In this document: positions 1-24,731 of the stretch, piece after piece
Layout: each line of letters opens with the position of its first letter
Position numbering within the stretch: position 1 is the stretch's first letter
The notes under the pieces: model-generated
The model's input: the letters and a program-made list of their open reading frames with translations, nothing else
What the model was told of the DNA's origin: nothing
Databases searched by the model: none
Made by a program: the position numbers and the translations under genes
Assembly (NCBI GenBank): GCA_003254925.1
Contig: QANZ01032554.1
Span: 4,949-68,948 of the forward strand
Origin: Chamaecrista fasciculata
Lineage: Eukaryota > Streptophyta > Magnoliopsida > Fabales > Fabaceae
DNA length: 64,000 nucleotides
Reading direction: 5' to 3'

Positions 1-454
1 ACCCGTACTTAGCCCTTATGGCTACCCTGCTACGGGCAACGTTAGACTAAGCCAAAGTCTGACAACTACAACGCCGGAATGATGAAGACCTCAGGTCTTG
101 AGGGCATCGTGACAGGTGTACAGGAGAAACTAGCTAATGACTAAAACCATGTAGGATTCTCCGGGTCAGTCCAGCAACTCGTAACCCCTTACGTAATTGC
201 ATCATGACTCTCGTACCAGCATCTAGTGCATGCATCCCTATGCACCAAGGTCATGTCGGTCTTAATTCATTTCAAGTTCCCACTCGAATGAGCGACCAGG
301 GATAGTTTAGATTAATTATCTTATAATTAATCACGGATTGCTATCACAGTAAACATGCTAATAATGTGATAACCATTAATTTATCTCTATAAATTAATTG
401 ATATGTTCACAACATATCTATAAGATGATTGGCCCTAGGGCACAATCTCCATCA
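1..454 (-). mobile_element. Copia LTR, cut by the window start
   Basis: This is the reverse complement of the LTR that begins at 818. It shares the segment with the CCCTAGGG core and ends at 454 in TCCATCA, the outer 5' edge of a minus-strand LTR. No polypurine tract follows, so it is either the 5' LTR of a minus-strand element lying to the left or a solo LTR. The rest is outside the window. It is a fossil LTR of the same large family as those at 28606-63792. Confidence 0.85.
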
Positions 455-817
455 CTTCGGCCACGTTAGACGTCCCAGAGTCGTCTTCCCGCCGTTCGCA
501 GAATTTTGGTTACCCGGACTTGTCACTTGGGGTATCCTATCAGTAGCTGCCTAGGGATGGGTTCGGCGGGTTTTCTGGTTTGGGATACTACAGTGGTGGT
601 TCTTCGGCATGTCCGGCCTCGTTAGACATTGCGGAGTCGTCGTTGTCCCGCCTTTCGCAGCTACCTTTCCTGGAATTGTTGACGGTTCCTGACTATAAAG
701 TGCAGCACGACATGCCTAGTATAATTAATTTTGTTACTTGATATAATTAATTTTTCAGTTCTATAATTAAATTAGTTATTCAAAAATTAAATTATTTACA
801 CAACCCTAAACCCTAAA
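455..817. other. Unassigned DNA between two LTRs, with a duplicated motif
   Basis: This 363-bp gap lies between two head-to-head copia LTRs. Two imperfect copies of a GC-rich block (about 460-505 and 612-662, sharing CGTTAGAC and AGTCGTC and ending in TTCGCAG) are followed by AT-rich sequence. A short telomere-like CCCTAAA tract lies at 803-817, and its last five bases are the target duplication of the element at 818. No gene is recognised. Confidence 0.5.
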
Positions 818-2905
818 TGTTGGAGATTGTGCCCTAGGGCCAATCACTTTATGTAAAATGTTATGAACATTTGGAATAATTTACAGAGATAAATTATTTT
901 GTTATCATAATTAGCATGTTTACTATGATAGCGTCCGTGATTGATTATGTGATAATTAATCTAAATCTTTCCCTGGTCGATTGTTTTCGTGGGAGCGAAA
1001 ATGAACTAAGACCAGCATGACCTCGGTGCATAGAGATGCATGCACTAGATGCTGGAACGAGAGTCATGGTGTAGTTATGTAAAGGGTTACAAATTGCTGG
1101 ACTAACCCGGAGAGTCCTGCATGGGTTTAGTCATGAGCTTGCCTCTCCTGTACGCCTGTCACGACGCCTTAGACCTGAGGTCATCATTATTCCGGCGTTG
1201 CAGTTGTCAGACTTTGGCCTAGTCTAACGTTGCCCGTAGCAGGGTAGCCATAATGGCTAGGTACGGGTTTGGTTGATTGCCGTGCTGAGGAATGTGGATT
1301 GGCCAAGATGGGATTTTGTCCCTCATTAAATGAGAGATATCTAACTGGCGCCCTCGATGAGTCTGTCGAAGGAAAAGAGTGGCCACTCAGTATATTGGGA
1401 CTTACTCAAGAAGATCGAGAAAGTTGTGGTTTGGATTATGGATGACTTTCCTGTGCCTAATCCATGACAAGATATCGTGTGACAATAGGGTCTATGACAA
1501 GGAGGTACTAAGGTTAAGTCGGTTTTGGTAAAAACGATAACTCACGTATTTTGGGTAGTCGTGATGGCTTGCTAGAGTCCACTCACGACTTGTAAGTCAT
1601 AGAGATGGCTTGCTGCCAACTTTACGTGAGACCTGCTGGGTCACACATGAGCAGGATCAGGACACCGCTTAAAGGGACACGAATTAGGGTTAATTCGTGG
1701 GTCACTCCGTTGACACAATTTAAGACATAGCAAAATGTCTGGGACATTAAGTCTTGTCTTAAATAATCTACAGTTGTGATATATTTAAATTTGTGGGACA
1801 AGTTTAAATATAATAATTGTTAAATAGTTAATAGGGATTAATCTATTTACAGTTATAATATTAGGGAATAATAAATCAGATAAGATTTCTAAAAGTTAGG
1901 AGATTATTGATTTATTAAATTCTCTAATATTAATCATGAGGGTGGCGCCTCATAGGGCATTTAATTAATAAAAATGTTTTATTAATTAAAGTCATGAGTT
2001 TGAATTCAAAAGATTTGATGAAGATTTCAAAAGATTTGAATCAAAGATATTAGGGTAATATCTTAACTCATAATCTTTGGAAAATCATGACTTCCTAATT
2101 GTTAGGAATGTTTTTGATTTATAAAATTCCAAGATAAAGGGGAGGAGGATGGCGCATTGCTCTGTGGGTCCCATGGGAAGATTTGATCTTCCATTTGATT
2201 CTCAGTGATTGCATTTTGAATTTGAATTGAAATATTAAGGTAATATTTTAATTGGAAATTCAAGTCCTAAAATTGTGATATCATTGTAATCTCATAATTT
2301 TATAAATTGATAATTCTATAATTTAGGGATTGCCTAATAATTATCAAACTCCCCAAACTCTATAAATAGAGTAGGCCAAGTCGACTTGGAACCCTAGCTC
2401 ATTTTTGATTTTGTCTTCCTCCTTGTAGAGAGAGAGAAAAATCGCCACTTTAGTCCTAGAGAGAGAAAAAGGTCAAATTTCCTAAGGAGTTAGAGAGAAT
2501 TCACCTGGTTCAACAACTAGGGTTTTGAGAGTAGAAAAACAAAAGGAGTTTTGTTCTTTCCTGCTCCTTGCGCCACCTTGTGTCTTGATTCAAGAAGGAG
2601 TTCTTGAATTCATACGCTGTAGATCGAGTCCCTGGTTCTTTTGGAGAAAAGAACAGAAGGCTAGCACCTTGGTGCCCGAAAAACTGTTCGTGTGGATCAC
2701 CGGCGGAGGAAGAACACGTCACGTGGACTTCAAGGAAACGCCCCGTACAACCAAACCGATTGGAACTCGTGAGGTATACCACTATCTTAACAGGTTTTCA
2801 ATTCAACTAGCGGATCCGTTCGGGAAATCTTGGGCTGGCGCATTTAAATTTTAATTTTTTTTATATTTCTGCTTCCGCTGCGTTTTGCGCCTTGGTTTCC
2901 CAACA
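818..2905 (+). repeat. 5' LTR of copia E1, about 2.09 kb
   Basis: The LTR is bounded by TGTTGG and CCCAACA. Its length is confirmed by the TSD on the left and the tRNA primer-binding site on the right. It is unusually long for copia elements, whose LTRs are often a few hundred bp. A near-perfect 21-bp palindrome with a CCCTAGGG core lies at 825-845, just inside the 5' end. Small frames in the 3' part of the LTR (2510-2854) are not supported as genes. Confidence 0.93.
2361..2368 (+). promoter_or_regulatory. TATA box in E1 LTR
   Basis: TATAAATA lies about 540 bp before the LTR end, followed by CT- and GA-rich sequence, as expected for an LTR promoter. The same box occurs in reverse orientation in the minus-strand LTRs, for example about 46541-46550. 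Function is inferred from position and sequence. Confidence 0.6.
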
Positions 2906-2906
2906 G

Positions 2907-2919
2907 TGATATCAGAGCC
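2907..2919 (+). other. Primer-binding site of E1 (initiator Met-tRNA type)
   Basis: TGATATCAGAGCC lies two bases after the LTR end. It matches the usual plant copia primer site TGGTATCAGAGC with one difference. The same site is seen in reverse just before 53036 and 60234, and in forward orientation at 63794. Confidence 0.85.
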
Positions 2920-3949
2920 ACGCTAGTCCTGGATTTAAAACTGTTTATGTGTACATATGATGTATGATATGTGTGTTTACTGCTTTCAATCACATGTTTG
3001 GTTTTACAAAAAATCCACCGAACGTTTTTCTTAAAAACTCAATCTACGAAAAAGGTGCAAATTATATGTATATGATACATATGGAATCGATAGGATCGAT
3101 TGGAAAATTTTTCTTTGAATTTAAGGCCTAAAGTCGAAATCCTTATATAATTATAAATAAAATTGTTTTAATTATAATTATAGTGGGGTGGCTGAAAATT
3201 TATTAAAATTATGAATTTTAAAATTTTTTGGTCAATAATATAAATTCTTGAATGGGATTCATGGTTTTTATAATTATTGATACAAAGGCCCAATTTCAAA
3301 GAAAGGCATGTTAAAATTGCACAAACCCTAAATTGAACACATTTTAAAAATGGTTTTTGATATGTGTTGTTGTATGCCGTGTTTGACATAATTGTATGAA
3401 TTGTTCATATGTGAATTGTGTGGTGTTGGATATGGCTCTAGGGTTTTTGGTAAATATGGCCTGCGTGTCGTCTCCCTCCACTCTATTGTAATTTTACTTT
3501 CAGTTTATACCTCAATGTAACTGGGGTTTATTCTTATGTAATTTTATTTTTCTTTTTAGAAAAATTTTCTCATTGGCTTGAGAGGATTATAGGGTAGATG
3601 GGCCATATCTAAACACGGTATGTTTTTACATTTAGTTTGTATGTGATGCAAGGCGCTAGATGTATGCTTAGGGTGCAATTTTTAACATGCTATTTTAAAA
3701 TTTTACGCTACAACCACGTATACGATACGAGCGTGGAATTTTGCATAGGATGCAAGATCCGTGCACATGTTTATATGTATGTGATACATGGGGAAATAAA
3801 CCTGTGGCATGACTCGTTTAATTTTAAAAGGAGTTTTAAAAATTAAACTATAAAACGGAACATTTTAAAAAAAATCAAACCCTTTTAGAAAATCTTAAGT
3901 TTTAATGCCGTCGATAAAACGCCCTGTTAAAATCTTGTTCATCGTGGAG

Positions 3950-4332
3950 CGTTGATCGCCTACGCGACACGTATCTGCCTTGACCTTGAGGTGACACGGG
4001 TGAATGGGAGTTTCAACGCGACGCCCATTGAAATCTTGGTTCTTTGAATGCGGTGATCGCCTACGCGACACGTGTTCAGTTGTGCCTTGATGATATGGGG
4101 TTGGGCTTCAGCCTTGTTGTTTTGAACCTAGCCATTCACATGTTTTATCGTGTGACTTAATGGGGTTATCAAAACGGTTTTGGACCTCAAGGCATTAGAT
4201 GGGATAAACATGCCATAATAAGTATCATATGATGATACAGTCCCATAAAGATCTAAGAGTCACATAGGATGTGATTGGTAAAGAGTTACCTACCTAAATA
4301 ACCAAAGGGTGCATGATCGCCTACGCGACGGT
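3950..4332 (+). repeat. Three copies of a hairpin motif in the E1 leader
   Basis: The core GATCGCCTACGCGAC occurs at about 3954, 4054 and 4314, between the primer site and gag. TCGC and GCGA can pair around a short loop. The first two copies sit in similar surroundings about 100 bp apart. Equivalent motifs recur in the leaders of E2, E3 and both E7 units. Confidence 0.75.
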
Positions 4333-4450
4333 AAACTTTGGTGAAATATGGGTCTTAGCCACTAATAATAAATTTTACTGGGTTTTATAAAATGGTGGAT
4401 ATTTATTTTTCCTGCTAATTAAACTTTTCATATCTAAATTGTAGAATCAA

Positions 4451-6883
4451 ATGGCAACAAACGTTCCAACACTATCACTGCGATCTATCCTTGAGAAGGA
4501 CATGTTGACTGGGACTAACTTTCTCGACTGGTACCGAAATCTGAGAATTGTTCTCACCCAGGAGAGAAAGCTCTATGTCCTGGAAAACCCCATCCTTGAA
4601 CAGCCTGCTGCAAACGCTCCAAGAGCACAGAGAGATGCTTATGAGAAGCATCAAAGTGACTCTGTGGACGTTGCCTGTCTTATGCTGGTTACCATGGTTC
4701 CCGAGATCCAAAAGAACTTGGAGAACATGGGGGCATATGAGATGATAACACATCTCAGGGAAATGTTCCAAGTACAGGCAAGGCAAGAGAGGTTTGAGAC
4801 TGCAAAGGCTCTTTACTCTTGCAAGATGGCAGAAGATGGATCTGTGAGTGCCCACGTCTTAAAGATGAGGGGGTATATAGATCACCTTGCTAGGCTGGGA
4901 TTTCCCATTTTGCCAGAGCTAGCGACGGATTTGATCCTTAATTCGCTACCTAGAAGTTATGACCAGTTCGTCTTAAACTTTAATATGAATGGCATGGAGA
5001 AATCCGTATCTGAACTGCATGGGATGCTGAAGACTGCTTAGGCATCTATAAAGAAGGCGCCTAGCACTGTCTTACTGGTTCAGAACAAGGGAAAGGGGAA
5101 GGGCAAAGGAAAGAGGAAAGGAGACGTCGAGGTTGGTGTGACCAAGCCTGCGGCTAAGCCTAACCCACCGCCTGTCAAGAAGGCAAAGCCCACCAAGGAT
5201 GCAGTTTGTTTCTTCTGCCAGAAGCCTGGACACTGGAAGAGGAATTGCAAACTGTACATGGAAGATCTAAAGAAGAAGAAGAAGAGCGAAGCCTCTACTT
5301 CAGGTATCTATGTTATAGGTGTTCACTTGTCTACTCCTACCACTTGGGTATTGGATACTGCTTGTGGTTCTCACATATGTACTAATGTGCAGGGGTTGAG
5401 AAGAAGTAGAAAGCTGAGCAGAGGCGAGGTGGACCTACGAGTAGGCAATGGTGCAAGGGTTGCTGCTATTGCTGTAGAAACATACGAGCTAGTTTTGCCC
5501 ACTGGGCTTGTTTTGTTTTTGAACAATTGTTATTATGTTCCATCCTTGAGTTCTAACATTATATCACTTTCTTATTTGGATAAGGAAGGATTTGTTTGTG
5601 TGAATGGGAATGGAAAATGTTCAATTTACAAATATAATGTGTTATGTGCTTATGGAGATCTGCACGATAACCACTATATCTTAAAATTGGAACAACAACG
5701 TAATAACGAGATCTATAACATCGATACAAAAAGGATTAAGATTAATGAATCTAATCCTACATACCTTTGGCATTGTCGTTTAGGCCATATAAACGAGAAA
5801 CGCCTAGAGAAACTCCATAAAGATGGACTTCTAAGCTCATTTGATTTTGAATCATATGATGCTTGCGAATCTTGTCTACTTGGTAAGATGACAAAGGCGC
5901 CCTTTACTGGTCACAGTGAGAGGGCATCTGACTTGTTGGGAATCATACATAGTGATGTATGTGGACCCATGAGTATCCATGCTAGAGGAGGTTACTCGTA
6001 CTTCATTACGTTTACTGACGACTTCAGTAGGTATGGCTACGTCTACCTAATGAAGCACAAGTGAGAGTCTTTTGAAATGTTCAAGAGATTTCAAAATGAA
6101 GTTGAGAACCAACTTGACATGAAAATCAAGGTCCTTCGATCTGATCGAGAAGGCGAGTATTTGAGTCAAGAATTCATTGATCCTCTTAGTAGTTGTGGGA
6201 TAGTCTCACAACTTACTCCTCTTGGAACCCCACAGTGGAATGGTGTTTCCGAGAGGAGGAATCGAACCCTATTGGATATGGTTCGGCCTATGATGAGTCA
6301 AACTGATCTTCCGCCATCCTTTTGGGGATATGCTTTAGAAGCTGTCGCGTTCACACTTAACCGTGTTCCGTCTAAGGCAGTTGAGAAGACGCCGTATGAG
6401 ATATGGAGTGAGAAGAGTCCCATTATGTCTTACCTCAAGGTTTGGGGGTATGAGGTTTACGTTAAGCAACAAGCTAACGATAAACTATCTCCCAAATCCC
6501 TCAAGTGTCTATTTGTGGGATACCCCAAGGAAACGAGGGGGTATTATGTCTACTGCCCAACTGACAACAAAGTGTTTGTAGTCAAGAGTGGGTTCTTCTT
6601 AGAGAAGGATCTAGTTTCTAAAAGAAACAGTGGGAGTAAGATACAGCTTGAAGAAGTTCAAGCTCCACAAGACGCATCAGAGGCGCAGACGGAAACTGGA
6701 GAAGATCCACAAGATGTTGTGGAAGCTCCTCCAGTGACACAAGGACCACGAAGGTCTGATAGGACACGTTTTCAGCCTGAGAGATATGGATTTCTCGTGA
6801 CTGAAAACAAGGATGCGTTGCTCACGGAGCATGGTGAGCCGACCACCTATCAAGAGGCCATCGCGGACCCCAACTCCGAGAAA
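4451..6883 (+). pseudogene. Relic gag-pol region of copia E1
   Basis: The region starts with a gag like that of E3, followed by a basic Lys/Gly stretch and a CCHC zinc knuckle. Next come a protease motif (DTACGSH), the GAG-pre-integrase histidine/cysteine block and the integrase core with the sequence TPQWNGVSERRNRTLLD. It is a fossil and broken. No reverse transcriptase or RNase H part is seen. Similarity to E3 is high throughout by eye. Confidence 0.9.
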
Positions 6884-7251
6884 AACAAAAGGAGTTTTGT
6901 TCTTTCCTGCTCCTTGTGCCACCTTGTGTCTTGATTCAAGAAGGAGTTCTTGAATTCATACGCTGTAGATCGAGTCCCTGGTTCTTTTGGAGAAAAGAAC
7001 AGAAGGCTAGCACCTTGGTGCCCGGAAAACTAATCGTGTGGATAACCGGCGGAGGAAGAACGCGTCACGTGGACTTCTAGGAAACGCCCCGTACAACCAA
7101 ACCGATTGGAACTCGTGAGGTATACCACTATCTTAACAGGTTTTAAATTCAACTAGCGGATCCGTTCGGGAAGTCTTGGGCTGGCGCATTTAAATTTTAA
7201 TTTTTTTTATATTTCTGCTTCCGCTGCGTTTTGCGCCTTGGTTTCCCAACA

Positions 7252-8130
7252 CTAAACCCCAATAATAAACCCTAATCCCTAATATCAAAACCCTAAACAT
7301 ACTAAACCTAAAACCCCCCCAAACTCGGCCCCAAAAATTCCGTTCAAATCGCAGCACATGCTGCGATTTTTTTAAATAAAAACTTGATAACAAATAAGAT
7401 CCAACTAAGTACACTAGTGTGCCTTTAACATCACAACAATCACTTTGACAATTTTTCATATATACATGATAGGATATTGCATCATTCTATGTTGAAAGCC
7501 AACAAGATATCTCTTCCTCAAATGTTGATGACATTACACTTCCAAAAGAACAAGGCTCTTATGGAGGAGTTTAATGCTCCATGTTTGGATGAAATGTTGA
7601 CACCTCAAATGTCCAACCAGACTTGGAGACATATTAAGCTTGAGAAATATGCTAAGACACAATTATGTATTTTGCAACTTGAAATGATGAAATCTCAACG
7701 CCCTTAAATATTTCTGGATTTCTGACAACAAATTATATATTTTGGGTTGTAATATTTTGTTATGTAAAATTACTAATCGGAACATTTATTACTCATATCT
7801 AAAATACTTGTGTTTCAGGCCAAAAAAAAAAAACTTATGTAGGTAAAAAGGAAAGGAAAGACTAGAATTACAATTAACTAAAAGAAATGTTTGAGTACAA
7901 CTAAAATTAATCACATATTTTAGAAAATGAATTTGCTAAAATATGGTGAAAGTAAAGTATCTAAATTATGTCATCTCTCATCCATTTAAATGATCTTGTA
8001 TTTAGTCTTCTAAATAAATGGTCCAAATAAAATAATTTACATAATTTAGTTGACCCATAATTTAGTATACCTTTTCCTCATATTTTAAGGGTATCAAGTT
8101 TCAACAATATTTTGTTTTTCTTGAGCAGGA
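7252..8130. other. Intergenic: CCCTAAA-like tract, palindrome, AT-rich DNA
   Basis: After the E1 target duplication come degenerate CCCTAAA-like repeats (7252-7315). A perfect palindrome with 11-bp arms and a 2-bp centre lies at 7346-7369. AT-rich sequence then continues to the UCP3 gene. A 76-codon frame at 7477-7707 has no recognisable motif and is not called a gene. Confidence 0.5.
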
Positions 8131-8134
8131 GGAG

Positions 8135-8328
8135 AGAGAAAGCCTCAAACGGTCGTGCGTCTAGTCCTTTCGATTATCAGAGCACTCCGAAATCGCCATT
8201 TTCTGTTTTTCGTTTTCAGTCACACAAGAGCTTCACGCACAACCTTCTTGGTTGAAACCATCATCGAAGTCACATTCCCCCACAATTCAATTGTGTCAAT
8301 ATCATCATCAACTTCTCTAAGATCTGAG
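8135..8328 (+). other. Probable 5' UTR exon of the UCP3-like gene
   Basis: This pyrimidine- and purine-rich leader has no conserved coding content and ends at a good splice donor, GAG|GTAAGG (intron from 8329). A candidate acceptor TTTAG lies at 9179-9183, ten bases before the ATG. The exon start is approximate. The 110-codon frame that overlaps it runs through the donor and resembles no protein I know. The splice pattern is inferred from sequence only. Confidence 0.45.
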
Positions 8329-8761
8329 GTAAGGAATTTTTCCTCTAATGTCCTTCCTCGGTCGCTTCGTGACAATCTCGTTCAGAACAAACGCTTTAAT
8401 GCTCCTACTATTTGTGGCTTTGTTGTCAAATTTGCATTTAGGTTATATGAAATGATGATCGAAGCTTTGATCTTATTGTTTAAGTGAATACGTATTTATC
8501 ATGAGAGAAATTATTAATTGTTGGAATTTTGCATTTGGGCATGTTGACGACTGCGGAGTATCCGTCAGAATGAAACTCTTATTTATTTGTTTGTTTTCAT
8601 GCATCTAAAGAAGGATGAAAGGAGTTAAAGAAGATTGCGAACTGTAATTATCATATGTTAAAAATTGATTTAGAAGAAAGAGCGATTTTCTCAAACTAGA
8701 ATGCAACTTGTTTTCTGTGTACTAAGCACCACCTAGATTTTCTTTCTCCCACTGCTATTTT

Positions 8762-8800
8762 TTCTTTTTTTTTTTTTTTTTTTTTTTTNTTTTTTTTTTG
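8762..8800. repeat. Poly(T) run with one undetermined base
   Basis: A T homopolymer of about 35 bp with a single n at 8789 lies in the proposed 5' UTR intron of the UCP3-like gene. The n probably marks a sequencing or assembly uncertainty. Confidence 0.9.
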
Positions 8801-9192
8801 GATTCATTACATTCTCTTGGTTATTTATGCACTTATCAAATATGAATTAACAAGTTCGATTTCTGCCTTATTTCTGCTTATCGTTACATATTATCACTAT
8901 GTATTCAGCGTTCCTTTATCAAATAAACCCTAATGAAATCTCAAATTAACTATAGTACATGGTGTAAAATAACATTGCAACATGACAATAATTGTAAGCA
9001 TATCATATGTGATTTGGTTTCTGATTATTGTAACAACACTCAATGTGTAGGGATTGTTGAACCCAAAACACATAATCCAATGGCTATCATTGACATGACC
9101 TGTTATCGTGTTCCTCAATTTTCTAAGAGCAGCCTCACTCTGATTTCTTTGTTGTGAGTCATTAGTTCTTTAATTGTATTTAGTATTTACCC

Positions 9193-10883
9193 ATGAAATC
9201 AGGCTTTCAGCCTGGTGGACGGGATAATGCTCGCACAAAGATCTTTCTGACTTCACTGTCAGCAATGGTGGCTGAGACAACAACTTTTCCTATAGACCTG
9301 ATTAAGACTAGACTCCAACTCCATGGTGAGTCACTTCCCTCAAGTCAGCCGACAAGTGCATTTCGAGTAGCATTGGGTATAATTCGTGAACAAGGTCCTA
9401 TTGGCCTTTACAAGGGGTTGTCTCCAGCAATCACTAGACACATGTTCTACACGCCTATTCGAATTGTAGGGTATGAGCACCTGAGGAGTATGGTTTCTGC
9501 TGATAATGGTTCCCTATCTCTCCCCAGCAAGGCTGTTGTTGGTGGAATATCTGGTATTATGGCTCAGGTGAGAGCTACTTTACTTTGCCTGGTTGTGTGC
9601 TGTTTATCATTACAGATTCCATGTCCATTTTGTCTTCTCTCACAATGAACATTGAAATTGGAAACTTGTGGACTAGTATTTTTGGTTGAAAATATCTAGG
9701 TTTCGCTACTACTGAACAATAGGATTGCTAGCACTAAAGTAGAACCAATTGGGTTAAGGAGCAAGAGAACCCTGGGATTTTATTGAATCTCAAACTGACT
9801 ACAAATTCTGCAGCCAATGGCTTAATATAAAACATATGCTTAGAAGAAGGAAGGAGATAGTTATTAGAAAAATTTCTAATAGTTAGCATGCTAAAACAAG
9901 ACAAGAAACCACAGTAAAGCAAATCATAATATTTAAGCCTTAATTAAAGGCACAATGCTTGTTACTATGTTTAAGTCTCTCATAGCTCTTCCATTCCTTA
10001 TTCCAAGTGTCATCAAATTAAACAGAGAAAATAGAAATAGAAGGATGTTCTTACCCTTGTATCTCTTTTTTTCTTTTTTTCTTTTTTTTTTTCTCTAAAG
10101 AAGAAGAAAAAAAGAGAGATGAAGGATATACAAAGCTTAAAGGAAAAAAGAAGTTCTATCTATGGGTATACTGATAAACTGCAAACTTAACATGATTTAT
10201 TTTCCTCTGAACAAATTGTTATTGGAGAAAAGTTTTAAAACAATTCTTGGTCTAGACTTGAAGTTTTAATTTGCTGCTCATCTTTGGTTACATTTTCCTT
10301 GCCAATAATAGCATACTATTATTTACTCTTAGTAGTGCAGGTTATAGCAAGCCCAGCTGATCTGGTGAAGGTGAGGATGCAATCTGATGGCCGTATGGTG
10401 AGCCAAGGTCTTAAACCTCGCTATTCAGGGCCATTTGATGCTTTAAACAAGATTGTTGAAGCAGAAGGATTTCGAGGACTTTGGAAGGGTGTTTTTCCTA
10501 ATATCCAGAGAGCCTTCTTAGTAAACATGGGAGAATTGGCATGTTATGATCATGCTAAACAATTTGTAATAAAAAATAAGATAGCCAGTGATAATGTTTA
10601 TGCCCACACATTGGCTTCTGTCATGTCAGGCCTTTGTGCAACTTCTTTAAGTTGTCCAGCTGATGTAGTGAAGACTAGAATGATGAGTCAAGGAGCTAGT
10701 AAGGAAGGGAAGGTCTTATACAAAAGCTCTTTTGATTGCTTGGTTAAGACAGTTAAAGTTGAAGGAATAAGAGCGTTGTGGAAAGGATTCTTCCCCACAT
10801 GGGCTAGGCTTGGCCCTTGGCAATTTGTGTTCTGGGTTTCTTATGAGAAGTTTAGAAAAATTGCAGGGCTTTCTTCCTTCTGA
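9193..10883 (+). CDS. UCP3: Mitochondrial uncoupling protein 3-like carrier (PUMP3/UCP3)
   Basis: There are two coding exons, 9193-9567 and 10341-10883. The intron is GT...AG with phase 0, between MAQ and VIASPAD, and the product is 305 aa. It belongs to the mitochondrial carrier family, predicted to sit in the inner membrane with six transmembrane helices. Three repeats each carry the PX[DE]XX[KR] signature: P33-K38 (PIDLIK), P130-K135 (PADLVK) and P231-K236 (PADVVK). Each repeat also has a WKG or YKG motif. From memory, the length, the MKS start and the C-terminal stretch PTWARLGPWQFVFWVSYEKF resemble Arabidopsis UCP3 closely. Plant UCPs are tied to proton leak or to dicarboxylate/amino-acid exchange; the substrate of UCP3-type members is less certain. 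No breaks are seen. The 151-codon frame that reads through the donor is an intron extension. A polyadenylation signal follows at 10988. Confidence 0.95.
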
Positions 10884-11826
10884 TGAAACCGTGCTAGGTA
10901 ATAATGATGTTACTGTTTAACACATTGATTGATGAAGAAAACTATTTTCTGCTTTACTGAATTATTAAATGCTTCTTATTAGATGGTAATAAACTATATA
11001 CCTCATTCCAATGTAATTGATACAAGAGTTACAAAGTGGAATGAAGCTCATCATGGAGTGTGCTTGCATTATAACCAGTATTAATTTGAGAGATGATGTT
11101 TTGTTATATTCGACTGGACAATGTTATATATGTTGACTTGTTAAAATGTTGAGGCTTTTTACTATTGTATCATTTTCAACTGTGTAAGGCAGTATTTTAT
11201 GAACATAACTTTAAATATAACAAACAAATTCCAAAGAAAGTTGATTCAAGTTTCATTGCTCTTCATGTAAATATGTATGGATACTAAATTGCTTCAATTT
11301 TATTTTTGCTTAGTTTTCTGTTTTAGTACAAAAATTATCAGGCCAACCTATTCACTCGCAAGTTGGCTTACAACTGGGAAACGAAATTTCATCAATCCAA
11401 GATTATACAGACCAATCCACTGGTTTTGACCCTTTTGACATGTCTAAATTCAATAAGTGAAAACCAAACAATTGTTTAAGTACGGAGTAGCATCACTACA
11501 CTATATATAACAAGTCACCAGCGGCTTTGATGTGCATTTTGGATTATGATTTCGGTTATAAAATTACAGTGGATATACTGACTCAGAAGTAATGTTTTTT
11601 TTTTTCTTTACTTGAATCTTAAGTTTGGACAGTGAATAACAATTACAAAATCAAAATTTAAGATGGAAGAATAAAATAACTGCAAACGATATAAGGCACA
11701 ACTACCTCATACATGCAATCTTGTGCTCTTTATATTAAATATTGAAACTTAGAAAAAAGAGGCAGGAACGAAAAGGATCAAGATAAAAGAATGTCATATG
11801 CTGACTATATATAAACACTACAGTTT
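10884..11826. other. Intergenic space between convergent genes
   Basis: This stretch separates the stop codons of the UCP3-like gene (+) and the kinase gene (-). AATAAA at 10988-10993 is a likely UCP3 polyadenylation signal. On the minus strand an AATAAA-type signal lies near 11298-11305. The two 3' UTRs may approach or overlap. No other gene is seen. Confidence 0.6.

Positions 11827-24731
<12,905 letters not shown>

Larger units (their letters stand above)
818..7251 (+). mobile_element. Ty1/copia LTR retrotransposon E1 (broken)
   Basis: The element starts TGTTGGAGATTG and ends TTTCCCAACA, flanked by the 5-bp target duplication CTAAA (813-817 and 7252-7256). In order it has a long 5' LTR (818-2905), a primer-binding site for initiator methionine tRNA (from 2907), a leader, gag, protease and integrase parts, then a 3' segment (about 6884-7251) matching the last part of the LTR. 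Reverse transcriptase and RNase H are not seen. The element is broken, with a few breaks. It is clearly related to E3 at 32907-40269. Confidence 0.93.

Noticed and set aside
2510-2854. Small frames on both strands in the E1 LTR
   Set aside because: The same LTR segment recurs in all family members with different frames, so no conserved protein is supported.
7477-7707. 76-codon frame as a small host gene
   Set aside because: No recognisable motif, start context or splice signals; composition is like the surrounding AT-rich DNA.
8155-8487. 110-codon open frame before the UCP3-like gene
   Set aside because: It runs through a strong splice donor at 8329, has a low-complexity composition and no recognisable domain. 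A 5' UTR exon explains it better.
9193-9648. 151-codon version of UCP3 exon 1
   Set aside because: The last 26 codons lie beyond a GT donor at 9568 and do not resemble carriers, while the next carrier repeat resumes at 10341.
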